Positions 29,166-39,070 are shown, counted from the first letter of the stretch. The stretch: DNA of 64,000 bases from Fundicoccus_A sp052115865 (GCF_052115865.1 NZ_JBQKME010000002.1:62001-126000); one strand, 5' to 3'. Notes: generated by a model not told the origin, from the sequence alone. Made by a program: numbers and translations.

Positions 29166-30183
29166 AACTCATTTGTATTAAGCGGATAAGTACCATGTAA
29201 AAATGAATATCTTTAGGTCCTTCTCCGGTTTTCATTTGTAAATCTGCTTTTATTAATGATTGATAAAACTTACTTAAGGCACTCAATGTCATCATCTTAC
29301 CACTTTTTAGAGCTAACTGTACCCGATACGGATGGATGACAAGTTGTGAGGCAATGTCTTTAATTTGATAACCACTTTGAGACAAAATCTTTGATTGTAT
29401 AATGATGCGAAACTGCGAAACAATCAATGCATGTAATGCTATCGGTTCATTTTTTAATAGAAGCAAATCTTCATAAATTTGACTAGCTAGATCGACTTGT
29501 CTATCAATTAATGCACTAACTAACTCAAACACATCAGATTCTAGCGTTCGTGAAACAAGCGCTCTTACGGTTTGAATCGTAACTGGCTTACCTGATTTTG
29601 AATAGACCGATAACTTATTCAGTTCAGTCATAGTTTGTGTTAACTGATAATCAACACGTTGCAATAATTCAGTTAACGCTTCGCGTGTTATGTCAATATT
29701 GGCATCTTTTATATAAGTTTGAATAAACTGCCTTACTTCTTTTTCTTCAAGTGGAGTAACATCTACCGACAGCACTTTCTTTTGGAATGTCTTTGTAAGC
29801 TTCTTACGCTTATCGAGTTTATCCTGATTTTGAATAAATATCAGATAAGTAGAAGGATTAGGATTATCAATATAGGCGAGTAATCGATTGATTTGTGCAT
29901 CCGTTAATTTTTTGTTGGATGTGGTAGATAAAACATCAAACTGATTAACAATAATAACCCGAAAATCTGAGAAAAAGGAAAACATTTCTGCTTCATCCAA
30001 AATTACATCTATAGTAACTTCTTCCATGTCGAAACGACTAATATCTAACTCATCGTTGGTTTCAACTTGATTAATTAATTGATCAATAAATGATTGTCTT
30101 AAAAATATCTCTGAACCATACACAAAATAGATCGGTTGAATTGTCCCAGCTTTTATTTCTTGAATTGTTCTTTGATAGTCCAC
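29164..30183 (-). CDS. holA: DNA polymerase III delta subunit
   Basis: The clamp-loader subunit that opens the beta clamp. The 339-aa protein shows the HolA pattern: IQPIYFVYGSEIFLRQSFID near the N-terminus, the AAA+-like core without Walker A, TLESDVFELVSALIDR and a C-terminal collar domain. The start is a GTG at 30183 behind AAGGAGGGC. It lies next to rpsT as in most Firmicutes; comEC is not seen. Confidence 0.94.
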   Translation of the reverse strand: MDYQRTIQEIKAGTIQPIYFVYGSEIFLRQSFIDQLINQVETNDELDISRFDMEEVTIDVILDEAEMFSFFSDFRVIIVNQFDVLSTTSNKKLTDAQINRLLAYIDNPNPSTYLIFIQNQDKLDKRKKLTKTFQKKVLSVDVTPLEEKEVRQFIQTYIKDANIDITREALTELLQRVDYQLTQTMTELNKLSVYSKSGKPVTIQTVRALVSRTLESDVFELVSALIDRQVDLASQIYEDLLLLKNEPIALHALIVSQFRIIIQSKILSQSGYQIKDIASQLVIHPYRVQLALKSGKMMTLSALSKFYQSLIKADLQMKTGEGPKDIHFYMVLIRLIQMS

Positions 30184-30294
30184 TTTGCCCTCCTTAAAAC
30201 TTAGATTTTATGATTTATTAAAATTATATTTGCTTTTAATCGAGATTACAATATACTATATAACAATATCAGATTCTTGAAAGGAGTCAATTTA

Positions 30295-31029
30295 ATGCTT
30301 CCAATCATTGGTATAACTGGAAATATCATTACGATAAATGATTACGATTTTGAATTTTTCGATGTAAATTACTCTCCCAAAGGGTTCACACAAGCCGTTG
30401 TTAAAGCCGGTGGTGTTCCGATTATCTTACCCCTTGCTAACAAAGAGAATGTCACAGAATATATTTCAATGATTGATGCTTTAATTTTAACAGGTGGAGA
30501 AGATGTTTCACCGATGCTATATAATGAAGAACCTCGAAAAGTAATAGGACGGACTTCACCCATGCGTGATGAATTTGAAATTGCATTATTTAAAGAAGCT
30601 GTCCGTCAAAAGAAACCTGTTCTTGGGGTTTGCCGCGGCCTACAATTAATCAACGTTATTTTTGGTGGTACTTTATATCAAGATTTAAGTGAAGACGAGA
30701 GCATCAGTATCCAACACGTACAAAAAACGAAAGCTGAGTTTGTCACGCATTCTATTAAAGTTAAAACAGATTCTATTATTTCAGATATCATGGAATCCGG
30801 TGACTATGTCAATTCTTACCACCACCAAGCAATTAATGAGTTAGGTAATGGTTTAGAAGTTACCGCTTGGAGTAAAGATAATGTCATTGAAGCCATCGAA
30901 TCCGTTGATAAAGATCAAGGTATCGTAGGCGTACAATGGCATCCTGAACTAAATGCTCTTACAAATGAGAAAAGCTTAAAAGTTTTCCAAAATTTAGTTA
31001 AAAGAGCTAAACAAGGAAAAGGAAATTAA
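30295..31029 (+). CDS. Gamma-glutamyl-gamma-aminobutyrate hydrolase family (class I GATase-like, peptidase C26)
   Basis: PuuD-like enzymes hydrolyse gamma-glutamyl amides. The 244-aa product (start 30295, AAAGGAG upstream; an earlier ATG at 30277 lacks a site) has the nucleophile motif PVLGVCRGLQLINVIFGG and the C-terminal WHPE with catalytic His/Glu, plus LTGGEDVSP forming the oxyanion loop. Its substrate is not known; no polyamine or glutamyl pathway genes adjoin it. It is monocistronic and ends at a terminator. Confidence 0.85.
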   Translation: MLPIIGITGNIITINDYDFEFFDVNYSPKGFTQAVVKAGGVPIILPLANKENVTEYISMIDALILTGGEDVSPMLYNEEPRKVIGRTSPMRDEFEIALFKEAVRQKKPVLGVCRGLQLINVIFGGTLYQDLSEDESISIQHVQKTKAEFVTHSIKVKTDSIISDIMESGDYVNSYHHQAINELGNGLEVTAWSKDNVIEAIESVDKDQGIVGVQWHPELNALTNEKSLKVFQNLVKRAKQGKGN

Positions 31030-31034
31030 AGAAC

Positions 31035-31083
31035 AAAAACCATTATACCTTTCAGTCTTTGAAAAGGTATAATGGTTTTTTCT
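31035..31083. terminator. Bidirectional terminator
   Basis: Complementary arms AACCATTATACCTTT and AAAGGTATAATGGTT, followed by T's on the plus strand and A's on the left, stop the GATase gene and the convergent gcvH-like gene. Confidence 0.88.
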
Positions 31084-31419
31084 TTACGCCTCTGCTTTTA
31101 ATGCATCCCAATCCGCTGGGTCAACTTGATTCATTTTAACGATCCAATGTTCAGCTTTTTCTTTAGAACCTAACAATGTAGGGTTATTTTCAGCTTCTTC
31201 ATTTCTCTCAATAATTTCACCACTGAATGGCGCTGGTACTTCAATCGCTGCTTTTGAAGCTTCAATGTTTAATAGAGTGTCATCTTTATCAATCGATCCT
31301 AGACTCGCAATACTGGCATAAGTGATGTCACCTGCATCAAATTGTAAATCATCTGTCATACCAATTGTATAAATATCACCATTTTTTTCAATCCATAATT
31401 GATTGGATAATTTTTTCAT
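31084..31419 (-). CDS. gcvH: Glycine cleavage system H-like lipoyl protein
   Basis: The 111-aa protein has the GcvH fold pattern. The lipoylation segment IEASKAAIEVPAPFSGEI retains the modifiable Lys (E-A-S-K-A), preceded by the Y-A-S-I-A-S-L-G-S strand. No gcvT or gcvP is nearby, so it may serve mainly as the lipoyl carrier from which other 2-oxoacid dehydrogenases are lipoylated, as known for GcvH in lipoate-relay Firmicutes; that is inference. It lies 15 nt after the RodA gene. Confidence 0.85.
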   Translation of the reverse strand: MKKLSNQLWIEKNGDIYTIGMTDDLQFDAGDITYASIASLGSIDKDDTLLNIEASKAAIEVPAPFSGEIIERNEEAENNPTLLGSKEKAEHWIVKMNQVDPADWDALKAEA

Positions 31420-31434
31420 TATTCCACTCTCTTT

Positions 31435-32622
31435 CTAATAAGTTTCATTTTCAGTAAACATGTAACTATGATGGTGGTATCGCATAGAAAGGATTAAACC
31501 AACACCAATCATATTACTTAACAAGGCAGAACCACCTTGAGAAATAAAAGGTAAAGGAACCCCAGTAATGGGAAGTAATCCAATCGTCATTCCAATGTTT
31601 TCTACAATATGGAATAAAATCATTGAAATAACACCCGTTGCGATATAGGTATAAAACTCATTTTGAGTTTCGAAACATGTTTGCACCATCTGATAGATTA
31701 ACACAAAATAAATAAGTAGTAAAATCGCTCCTCCAAGGAAGCCAAAGTTCTCACCGATTGTCGTGAAAATAAAGTCAGACTCTCTTACTGGAACACTAAC
31801 TTCAGAAATACCAATGCCTTTACCATACAACTGACCGGAACCAATTGCCATAATACTTTGAACTAATTGATAAGCATTTCCTTGAGTATCTCCGAATGGA
31901 TTTAGCCATGAATCAATACGATTCAACTGGTAAGGTTGGAATAAGCCTGTAGACAACAGTAAGTCGCGATGAAAAGCTGCTAAGTAGATTAATCCCCCAC
32001 CTAAAAGTGTGACAACTAAAATACCAGGGGCTAAAATTTTCCAAGAAACACCAGATACTAAAACAACTCCTGCTGTAATAGCAATGATAACCAAGTTTGT
32101 TCCTAAGTCATTTTGTTCTTGAATTAAAACGACCGGTGGTAAAGCGAATAGCATAATCTTACCTAGTAAAATCCAATCTGTTTTTAACGTCCGATTAGTA
32201 TAACGATTATTATGCTCGGTTACTACTCGTGCTAAAAAAACAATGTAAGCTGGTTTAAAAACTTCTGAAGGTTGGAAAGTAAAGCCTCCAATTCTAAACC
32301 AAGATTGTGCTCCTGTCGAAGCTGCCATTTCACGGTCATAAAATAGTAAAACAGCGACTAATAACAAAATTCCAAATCCATATAAAAATGTCGACAATTT
32401 CCAATACTGTTCACTATCAAATTGCATCACAACGATAACAGCGATGGCTCCTACCCCATACCACAAAGCATGTAATAGAGTCGGTCGGATATCTGATCCT
32501 TCAATTAGAGTAGTGGTTGAATAAACACTCACTAACCCAATTATTGCAAGCAACATGACACTTAAAATAATGCCATAATCAATTCTATTATCGTATGGTT
32601 GTCTACGTCTGGCGGTATTCAT
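31435..32622 (-). CDS. rodA: SEDS-family peptidoglycan polymerase (RodA/FtsW)
   Basis: A lipid II polymerase of ten transmembrane helices, 395 aa. The SEDS signatures WFRIGGFTFQPSEVFKPA (containing the conserved Arg/Glu region), IGENFGFLGG and ITGVPLPFISQGGSALL are visible. Lack of an FtsW-like extended tail and its general pattern favour RodA (side-wall synthesis), but FtsW cannot be wholly excluded. Its ATG overlaps the stop of the YihY gene (ATGA). Confidence 0.9.
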   Translation of the reverse strand: MNTARRRQPYDNRIDYGIILSVMLLAIIGLVSVYSTTTLIEGSDIRPTLLHALWYGVGAIAVIVVMQFDSEQYWKLSTFLYGFGILLLVAVLLFYDREMAASTGAQSWFRIGGFTFQPSEVFKPAYIVFLARVVTEHNNRYTNRTLKTDWILLGKIMLFALPPVVLIQEQNDLGTNLVIIAITAGVVLVSGVSWKILAPGILVVTLLGGGLIYLAAFHRDLLLSTGLFQPYQLNRIDSWLNPFGDTQGNAYQLVQSIMAIGSGQLYGKGIGISEVSVPVRESDFIFTTIGENFGFLGGAILLLIYFVLIYQMVQTCFETQNEFYTYIATGVISMILFHIVENIGMTIGLLPITGVPLPFISQGGSALLSNMIGVGLILSMRYHHHSYMFTENETY

Positions 32623-33617
32623 TCGGTTTTCTCCTTTTCACTAAGTAAAGACTGAGATTCTTTTTCATCATTTACTTTAAAAATTCTATATTTTAAACCT
32701 GGCATTAAGCTACTATGATGTCGAAAATTAGGACTATAAGAAGCAAATTGTTTATATTGCGTCGTTTCCTCAACAAGCTTCCAATAACTTTTCTCTTTAA
32801 AATCATGATAAAAAACATTCACATAGCCACCAATAGCTATCACCATTGAGTTAAAATACAACCAAATGACCACAATAATAAGCACTCCAATAGTGCTATT
32901 ACTGGTACTATTGCTTGAAAAAGCTAAGTACAGAGTAAATAATTGAGAAACTAGGAGAAAGCCAATTAAAGCGACTATGGCTCCAGGTATACTATAGTTT
33001 ATCGACCAATCTACATTAGGAATAAAGTAATAGATAACGACCAAAATAGAAAAAGTAATTAACAAACCTATAAGCCAACCTTGTTCAAAGATAACATCGA
33101 TTGCATATAAACGAATATGGAACGTCTCACTTAAGAAAGTAAGAATATATTCACCGAATAACATGGTAAATGACAATATTGTCACTACAAAAACTGTCGC
33201 TAAAGTAAATAAATATGCAAAAGCCCGTTTAAAAATAAAATTCTGACTTTTCTCTACTTTATAGATGGTGTTCAATACTCTTTGTAGGGTATTAAACACA
33301 TTGGATGCTGGCCATAAAGAAATAATTAACCCCAAAGAGAATATACTCGAACTTGTTCCTGTTAAATAGGATTCCAAGATCGGTATTAATACATTCCCTA
33401 CCTCATATGGAAGGACTCGATTGATGGTTTGCAGAATTTCAGCTTCTGAAATAGGTAGAACAGCTATAACGTTAGCAAGTGCTAATAAAACGGGGATAAT
33501 TGCCGAAATAACATAGAATGACAGCTCTGCCGCATAGCTTCCAAATTTTAATTGTTGATTATTTACTTTGAAGGTTTTTAACAAACGTGATACGACTGAA
33601 GGTTGCTCTAATTCCAA
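32619..33617 (-). CDS. YihY/BrkB-family inner membrane protein
   Basis: A 332-aa protein with about six membrane helices. The YihY-family segments SYAAELSFYVISAIIPVLLA, LWPASNVFNTLQRVLNTIY and IYYFIPNVDWSINYSIPGA are present. The family was once annotated RNase BN in error; transport has been proposed but function is unresolved. The start is TTG behind GTAAGGAGG. It leads the yihY-rodA-gcvH run with translational coupling to rodA. Confidence 0.88.
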   Translation of the reverse strand: MELEQPSVVSRLLKTFKVNNQQLKFGSYAAELSFYVISAIIPVLLALANVIAVLPISEAEILQTINRVLPYEVGNVLIPILESYLTGTSSSIFSLGLIISLWPASNVFNTLQRVLNTIYKVEKSQNFIFKRAFAYLFTLATVFVVTILSFTMLFGEYILTFLSETFHIRLYAIDVIFEQGWLIGLLITFSILVVIYYFIPNVDWSINYSIPGAIVALIGFLLVSQLFTLYLAFSSNSTSNSTIGVLIIVVIWLYFNSMVIAIGGYVNVFYHDFKEKSYWKLVEETTQYKQFASYSPNFRHHSSLMPGLKYRIFKVNDEKESQSLLSEKEKTE

Positions 33618-33781
33618 GTAGTTCGCCTCCTTACTTCATATTAACTATCTAAATTTAACATAACTAATTTGAAATTGCATCTTTACACCGAACTTTTATT
33701 AATTTTTATGAAAATAAAAAATTTAGACTATTGGAATTTGGATAGGTATAATAGATTTATGAATTACTTAGGAGGCAATTT

Positions 33782-34489
33782 ATGGCAACAGGTGTAACTT
33801 TTTATTTTGTAAGACATGGCGAAACTTTTTTGAATTTGATGGAACGTGTTCAAGGATGGGCAAATGCACCATTAACTGAACGTGGAGAAAAAGATGTTCA
33901 TCGAAGCGGAAAAGGATTGGCTGATGTTGAATTCGATGCTGTCTATTCGAGTGATTTAATGCGAACAATTGATACGGCGGAAATAATTCTTTCCGAAAAT
34001 AACTTTGCTGAAAACTTAACAATTGTTCCAATGAAAGCTTTCCGAGAGGTACACTTTGGTTATTATGAAGGCTTACCTGCCAAAGTACTATGGGATCAAG
34101 TCGATGAATTCGTCACTAAGCAACATGATTTACCTGCTGGTGATCGTAAAACAGTTCAATTCTTTATGAATACTGTTAAAGAGATTGATCCGTATAATAA
34201 TGCTGAAAACTATATGGATTTTTGGATGCGCGTTGAGACAGGCTTAATTGAATTGCTTGAACGCCATGCTGATACGAATAAAAATATATTGGTTGTTAGC
34301 CATGGTATGACTATCCGAAATCTGTTAGAGGGCTTAGTTGCCGATTTTGACGAAATAGAACCTTTAAAAAATGCTTCTGTTTCAATTGTAAAATATTTGA
34401 ATGGTCAGTTTGAACTCCTTGCATACAATCAAGTGGATCACTTTGCAGAAATTGCAGATGAAGCTTCAGTTGATCATTCAGAAAAATAA
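33782..34489 (+). CDS. Histidine phosphatase (phosphoglycerate mutase-like)
   Basis: The 235-aa protein carries the catalytic FVRHGETFLNLMERVQGW motif (phospho-His), a Glu in FREVHFGYYEG, and the second His in VVSHGMTIRN. Such proteins dephosphorylate sugar phosphates or act as cofactor-dependent mutases; substrate is unknown. AGGAGGC precedes the ATG. It lies 22 nt upstream of a D-2-hydroxyacid dehydrogenase, probably as a two-gene operon. Confidence 0.88.
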   Translation: MATGVTFYFVRHGETFLNLMERVQGWANAPLTERGEKDVHRSGKGLADVEFDAVYSSDLMRTIDTAEIILSENNFAENLTIVPMKAFREVHFGYYEGLPAKVLWDQVDEFVTKQHDLPAGDRKTVQFFMNTVKEIDPYNNAENYMDFWMRVETGLIELLERHADTNKNILVVSHGMTIRNLLEGLVADFDEIEPLKNASVSIVKYLNGQFELLAYNQVDHFAEIADEASVDHSEK

Positions 34490-34511
34490 ATAAAGGAGGA
34501 AACTGTTAAAG

Positions 34512-35468
34512 ATGAAAATTGTATTATTAGAACCATTAAGAGTTCCAGATGAAACAATAGCTGAGTTATCACTAGCTTTAAAAGACAAAGGTTATGATTT
34601 TGAAAGTTATAGTGAGCGAACAACTGATCCAAAAGAATTAGCTGAAAGAACTAAAGATGCAGATATCGTTATCATTGCTAATTCCCCTTACCCAAAAGAA
34701 TCATTTGAGAATGCAGATCAATTAAAATTGATTAATGTTGCTTTTACGGGTACAGACCATGTTGATGTAAAGTATGCAACTGAAAATAATATAAAAGTTG
34801 CAAATTCATCTGGTTATGCAACACAAGCCGTCGCAGAATTAACGATTGGACTAACGATGGGTGTTTACCGTTCATTAGCTCAAGGAAATGAAGATGTTCG
34901 TTTAGCTGAAGATTTTCCAGGTCTAATTCAGGGGCAAGAAATTCATGGCAAAACGGTCGGTATTTTAGGTATGGGTGATATTGGTTTGGCTACAGCTAAA
35001 CTATTTATAGCATTTGGCGCAAAAGTGATTGCTTATAACCGTTCAGAAAGCCAAGAAGTGAAAGATTTGGGCATTGAGTACAAATCGCTAGATGAAGTTT
35101 TAAGTGAAAGTGATATCGTATCAGTTCATCTCCCTCTAACTGATTCAACCAAACACTTATTAGATGCAGAAAAATTAGCTTTAATGAAGGAATCCGCCAT
35201 TTTAATTAATGTGGCTCGCGGACCGATTATTGACAATCAAGCTTTAGCCGATGCTTTAAATAATGACAACATTGCAGGTGCCGGGATTGATGTCTTCGAT
35301 ACAGAACCACCTTTACCAAGTAATGATCCTTTATTGAATGCTAAGAACGCCCTTTTATCACCTCATATTGGTTATTTGACGGACGAAGCAATGGTAAAAC
35401 GTGCAAAAATTGTTTTTGATAACGTCTTGGCTTTTCTTGATGGTGAACCAAAAAACCTAGTCAATTAA
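34512..35468 (+). CDS. D-2-hydroxyacid dehydrogenase (phosphoglycerate dehydrogenase-like)
   Basis: A 318-aa NAD-dependent dehydrogenase. GILGMGDIGLATAKLF is the Rossmann loop, NVARGPIIDNQAL the Arg-containing segment, and LLSPHIGYLTDEA the catalytic His. There is no C-terminal ACT domain, so it is not a regulated SerA. Pairing with the histidine phosphatase suggests action on a phosphorylated hydroxyacid or its product, which is inference. AAGGAGG lies upstream. It is the last chromosomal gene before ssrA. Confidence 0.88.
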   Translation: MKIVLLEPLRVPDETIAELSLALKDKGYDFESYSERTTDPKELAERTKDADIVIIANSPYPKESFENADQLKLINVAFTGTDHVDVKYATENNIKVANSSGYATQAVAELTIGLTMGVYRSLAQGNEDVRLAEDFPGLIQGQEIHGKTVGILGMGDIGLATAKLFIAFGAKVIAYNRSESQEVKDLGIEYKSLDEVLSESDIVSVHLPLTDSTKHLLDAEKLALMKESAILINVARGPIIDNQALADALNNDNIAGAGIDVFDTEPPLPSNDPLLNAKNALLSPHIGYLTDEAMVKRAKIVFDNVLAFLDGEPKNLVN

Positions 35469-35495
35469 GTCATTCAGTGTAAACATTGACCATGT

Positions 35496-35524
35496 TTGAC
35501 ATACAAACCATGACATGCTATAAT
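35496..35524 (+). promoter_or_regulatory. ssrA promoter
   Basis: TTGACA (35496-35501), a 17-nt spacer and TATAAT (35519-35524) form a perfect sigma-A promoter 13 nt before the tmRNA 5' end. Confidence 0.93.
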
Positions 35525-35536
35525 GAAGTATATTAC

Positions 35537-35900
35537 GGGGATGTCATGGTTTCGACAGGTATTGTTCGAACTTATGATGCGTCAGGAAGGCAGCGACTTC
35601 CTAAAAACGCTACAGTTAAATATAACTGCAAAAAACACAAACAATAATTTTGCTTTAGCAGCCTAAAAACTGCTTGCAAAGATCAGCCCGGCATCACCCA
35701 TGTGCTCGGAACCTGGTCTCAAATTAAGTGGGATACACATTAGCTTTCCGTCTGCAAGCTAATGGAGAGATTATCAGACTCGCGAACACTGATGCTCGTT
35801 TATCAGCTAGGTGCAAGCTAAATTTTAAGTCGATAAACTATTGACGTAGATTTGTAAGTGGCGAGATATCTGGACAGGAGTTCGACTCTCCTCATCTCCA
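35537..35900 (+). ncRNA. ssrA: Transfer-messenger RNA (tmRNA)
   Basis: Rescues stalled ribosomes by tagging nascent peptides. The 5' end GGGGATGTCATGG pairs with 3' CATCTCC to form the tRNA-like acceptor stem, with discriminator A at 35900; CCA is not encoded. GTTCGACTCTCC is the T-loop. The tag frame at 35628-35666 encodes AKNTNNNFALAA and stop, ending in the ALAA degron read by ClpXP. The 3' end doubles as the attachment site of the adjoining element and has been left intact by the insertion. Confidence 0.97.
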
Positions 35901-35902
35901 TT
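35883..35902 (+). repeat. attL: 20-bp core repeat at the ssrA 3' end
   Basis: CGACTCTCCTCATCTCCATT is repeated exactly at 50132-50151. The copy here completes the tmRNA T-arm and acceptor stem, the usual target of tyrosine integrases. Confidence 0.93.
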
Positions 35903-35917
35903 TGATATAATTTCTAG

Positions 35918-35958
35918 GGTTCTAACAACATCTAAATGTTGATTTAGAGCCTTTTTTG
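35918..35958 (+). terminator. Terminator following ssrA inside the element
   Basis: GGTTCTAACAACAT (35918-35931) pairs with ATGTTGATTTAGAGCC (35936-35951), followed by TTTTTT. After integration this element-borne stem replaces the native ssrA terminator, now displaced to 50165-50206. Confidence 0.85.
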
Positions 35959-36000
35959 TTGGTTTGATTTTCCTTACAAAACCCATTATTTACTATTAGG

Positions 36001-36020
36001 GGTAGTCAATAGGGTAGTCA
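36001..36020 (+). repeat. Left integrase arm-type sites
   Basis: Two GGTAGTCA octamers (36001-36008, 36013-36020) lie 12 bp apart, about 100 nt inside attL. The same pair with the same spacing occurs at 50079-50098 next to attR. Confidence 0.7.
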
Positions 36021-37498
36021 TTTTATCATAATAATGAAACATAAATATACTTATATAATATTGTTACTATATTTACTGTTTAATATTTTATAATTCAGGA
36101 AAGAATCAAACATTCAGCATTACTTTTTCTATATAAAATTAATCCACATTACATACACCAAATATGATTAGGGTATTACCCTTTTATTTTCCTTCTATAC
36201 ACCATCTAGCACTTATTACTATACTTTCTTTATAGAACTCAAAATAATCCAACTTCACAATCGAATAAGCATGTCATCTGTAACACCTTCAGTTTAATAA
36301 ACTGTGAATAATAAATCAATTGTGTAATCTGTTCGAATGGATCATATCTAAAATTAACCCGTTCTTATGCAGAAATTTGATGAACATAAGCCTATCACTT
36401 CTGTAGAAGGGTTTTATAAAAACACTTATCTGTAGGGTTGCTATCATTATCGGGTTTAGATTCACCAATAACAAAAATAAACCCCCCTGCACTTCTTTTT
36501 AACCTTACTGAACAGCCTATCGTTATTAGCCATCTTCTAAAATTCTGCTTCTACGGTTATTTGATGATAGACTACCTACATAACAATCTGAAACAGCCTT
36601 GTATGGCTTATTCGGTTATACCCCTTAAACTCTTACCATCCAACATAAGCATACAGTTCCGTCTACCCTTTTTACAGTCGCTATGTTCCATTTGCTGGAT
36701 GGGCTCATTCACAATTGATCTAACAGCGGTGTTATATAAGCACCATTTTTATATAGGGTTGTCACTCGATTCGCTCAAAAATGAGTTAAAGTCACGGTAT
36801 TCGATAAACTACTCTGGAAAACTAATTTTACCCTTTAAAGCATAATATCCCCACACTTGAATAAACTCTTAGCAATATTCAGAAACTACATTTTAATGGT
36901 AATCAATGAATTAGCAGGTCTTTTTTAGTTCAAGTTAGGAAAATAGAATTTAATTAGTAAAATAAACACGCTACATATTAAGGGTATCTGCCTTCCATTT
37001 AATGCACTCATAATCGCTGTATAGGGAATATATAAGGTAAATATAGGTATCAGTCTATAAATAAAAAAAACGTCTTGTATAGCGTTTATGGGCGTTTTTA
37101 AGCCTGCAAAGTTTCTGCAAGTGGTTCGGCTAGTCTGTAATATCAACCATGTTTAAATTGCTGGTCTTATCAATTAACCTAGAGACTGCTTTTAAATTAT
37201 CAATAAACTTACTCTGTATCTAGTTCACATTGATTGTATAGGCAGAATTGACACAAAACTTTTGATTACAGCAAAATCGTTTCAGATAGTAGTGTGTCAC
37301 AGAATGATACAAATGTGCCAATTTGTTAGGAAAGTAAATTGACAGAAGATTCTAGAAATCCAAAGCCTTTTTGAAAAAGGTTGTTTGTCATTGATTGACA
37401 GAATTCTGTCATTTGAATTTCAGATAGATCTATAAAAACAGCTGATTTTTAGAGAGTGTCGGGGAAATTCTAAAATTTAATCAAACCGTATCAAAAGG
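36021..37498. other. 1.5 kb of the element without recognisable genes
   Basis: AT-rich DNA with no reading frame that has a ribosome binding site or family resemblance. Frames at 36438-36845 and 36925-37146 lack sites and look random. It may hold decayed cargo. Short palindromic or repeated tracts such as TTGACAGAATTCTGTCA near 37390-37406 are visible but their role is unknown. Confidence 0.5.
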
Positions 37499-37765
37499 AC
37501 GTGCGACAGAAAATGTCGGGAGTCCGTCATTCAAAAGATGAAAGAAGAAGGCTATACGCAACAAGAAATAGGTGACCGTATTGGGTGGACTAGACAAAAA
37601 GTAAGCCAATATTTCATGTTACTAGAAAAGATTGCTACAACAGTACTAGAAAAAACTAAATTATTTCAAGGTGGTCGTGTAGCACAAAATGCTACAAATG
37701 TGACATTCAATTTTACCGAAGGTTGGTTCAGAAATCTAGGCTTATACAATTTACCTTGTAGCTAA
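37499..37765 (+). pseudogene. Remnant of a ParB-like / HTH DNA-binding protein
   Basis: The frame opening at 37538 encodes MKEEGYTQQEIGDRIGWTRQKVSQYF, a typical helix-turn-helix of ParB-like or phage replication-control proteins. The frame then degenerates. Just upstream, another frame reads GRATENVGSPSFKR before a stop, which fits the residues expected to precede the HTH, so a frameshift is likely. No start with a ribosome binding site is seen. I treat it as a fragment. Confidence 0.45.
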
Positions 37766-37993
37766 TACCCACAAGGGGTTATGTTCTTAAATCATCATAA
37801 CAGCATTATTTTCGCCTTCATAACGCTGTTTCTACGCTCATTTCATGATACGTTACCCATCCGCTTATATGAATTGACCTTAAAACCGGTATTCTCTACA
37901 CATGTATTGATCCAATTTCAGCTATTCCCAACGTTGAGAGTAAAGATGGAATTATTATTGAACGAATAGGATCTAAAATAATAATATAGATAC

Positions 37994-38024
37994 AAAAAGA
38001 CCCCACAATAAAAATGAGTGGGGT
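37994..38024 (-). terminator. Terminator behind the GNAT pseudogene
   Basis: ACCCCAC (38000-38006) pairs with GTGGGGT (38018-38024). The A-run at 37994-37999 becomes a U-run on the minus transcript. Confidence 0.75.
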
Positions 38025-38028
38025 TACT

Positions 38029-38573
38029 TTAATCTCCTACTGACCAAGCAATATCTAATACTGCTTGTATGTCTAACTTCATTGGTATCGGCAAGCTATT
38101 GCTAGGATTATCGTAAGCGAATGGAATGGATTAAGAACTGTAAATTCGAATTTATCTATATAGTAGTCTGCTGATTCTTTTAATGCTGTAAGATATATTC
38201 CGTGAATCGTTACATCTTGGTAAACCCTTGAAGTTGCTTTAATGACTTCAAGCATTAACTGACGTCCAACACCATGACCTTTGTATTTTTCATCTACTGC
38301 AAAGTATTCGATAATTAAATAAGGATAGCCATCATTTAAACTAGCAGAAATACTTCCAGGCACTATTTTAGAAATTGTATATGAAATATACCCTGCTAAA
38401 TCTCCATCTACATCAGCTATGGTTGTTTTATTAGCATGTTTCTGTTTTACTGGATTCGTTTCATCTAAAATATAATTATTTAATTCAAGGTTTCCACAAT
38501 TAAAACTCTTTGCTTTTTCATGTGCATTATGAATCCAACAGTTAACATCAGAAATAATTACTCAATTACCCAT
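38029..38573 (-). pseudogene. GNAT acetyltransferase, toxin-like, broken
   Basis: Reading on the minus strand from ATG 38573, an in-frame TGA is the fourth codon; the frame then gives FNCGNLELNNYI, DVDGDLAGYIS, YLIIEYFAVDEKYKGHGVGR (acetyl-CoA loop) and a YYIDKFEF motif. This layout resembles TacT/AtaT-type tRNA-acetylating toxins. Near 38105 the frame shifts; a neighbouring frame continues to a stop at 38029 (…LDIAWSVGD). With a nonsense codon and a frameshift it is probably inactive. An internal open stretch of 94 aa (38079-38363) is what remains continuous. Confidence 0.6.
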
Positions 38574-38742
38574 TTTTACCTGACAACGGACAATTCCTAA
38601 TTACTTTAACTTTAGGTAATGATTTCAACTCATTAATAACCTTACTAGAAGCATGGCTAGATGTTTCTAAATTCTTTTTTACCACTTCTTTTTCAAGTTC
38701 ATTATTAACTGGAATTACTACACTTCTTGTTATCACAGCCAT
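38566..38742 (-). CDS. Small protein upstream of and overlapping the GNAT gene, possible antitoxin
   Basis: A 58-aa frame (MAVITRSVVIPVNNELEKE…) starts at 38742 behind a strong GGGAGG site and ends with TAA overlapping the GNAT ATG by several bases, the coupling usual in antitoxin-toxin operons. I do not recognise the family; it is not an obvious ribbon-helix-helix protein. The position supports an antitoxin role; the sequence does not prove it. The 466 nt between it and the ClpP-like gene contain only a terminator and a short frame tail near 38815-38890. Confidence 0.5.
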   Translation of the reverse strand: MAVITRSVVIPVNNELEKEVVKKNLETSSHASSKVINELKSLPKVKVIRNCPLSGKNG

Positions 38743-39070
38743 ATGGTTGCCCTCCCTTTTAAAAATATAACACTATCTATGGTTTATTATAATTTACCAA
38801 TCAAATTATTGAATTGAAAGCACAACATGCGGTATTGTATCAAAAGCTACGTAATAAACACAAAAACGGATCAATCCATTTTTATGATTAAAAAAATATA
38901 CTAAAGTTTAAAAAATACAGTTCATTAGATCTAATTTATTACCAAAGAATATATTTCAAAACTGCTTCACTATCTTTAGCCATGATATATGCGATTCCTT
39001 TTTAATGTGGTGGATTCACCCTATTTACACCTTCTCATGAATCAAGACTAAATATCTAAAATTCAACATA

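Noticed and set aside
36438..36845. 135-aa open frame in the left part of the satellite
   Set aside because: No ribosome binding site, amino-acid composition of translated AT-rich non-coding DNA and no motif.
38079..38363. Intact 94-aa GNAT protein
   Set aside because: It lacks the N-terminal third, which is present upstream in the same frame behind a TGA, and its C-terminus is out of frame with the likely original end.
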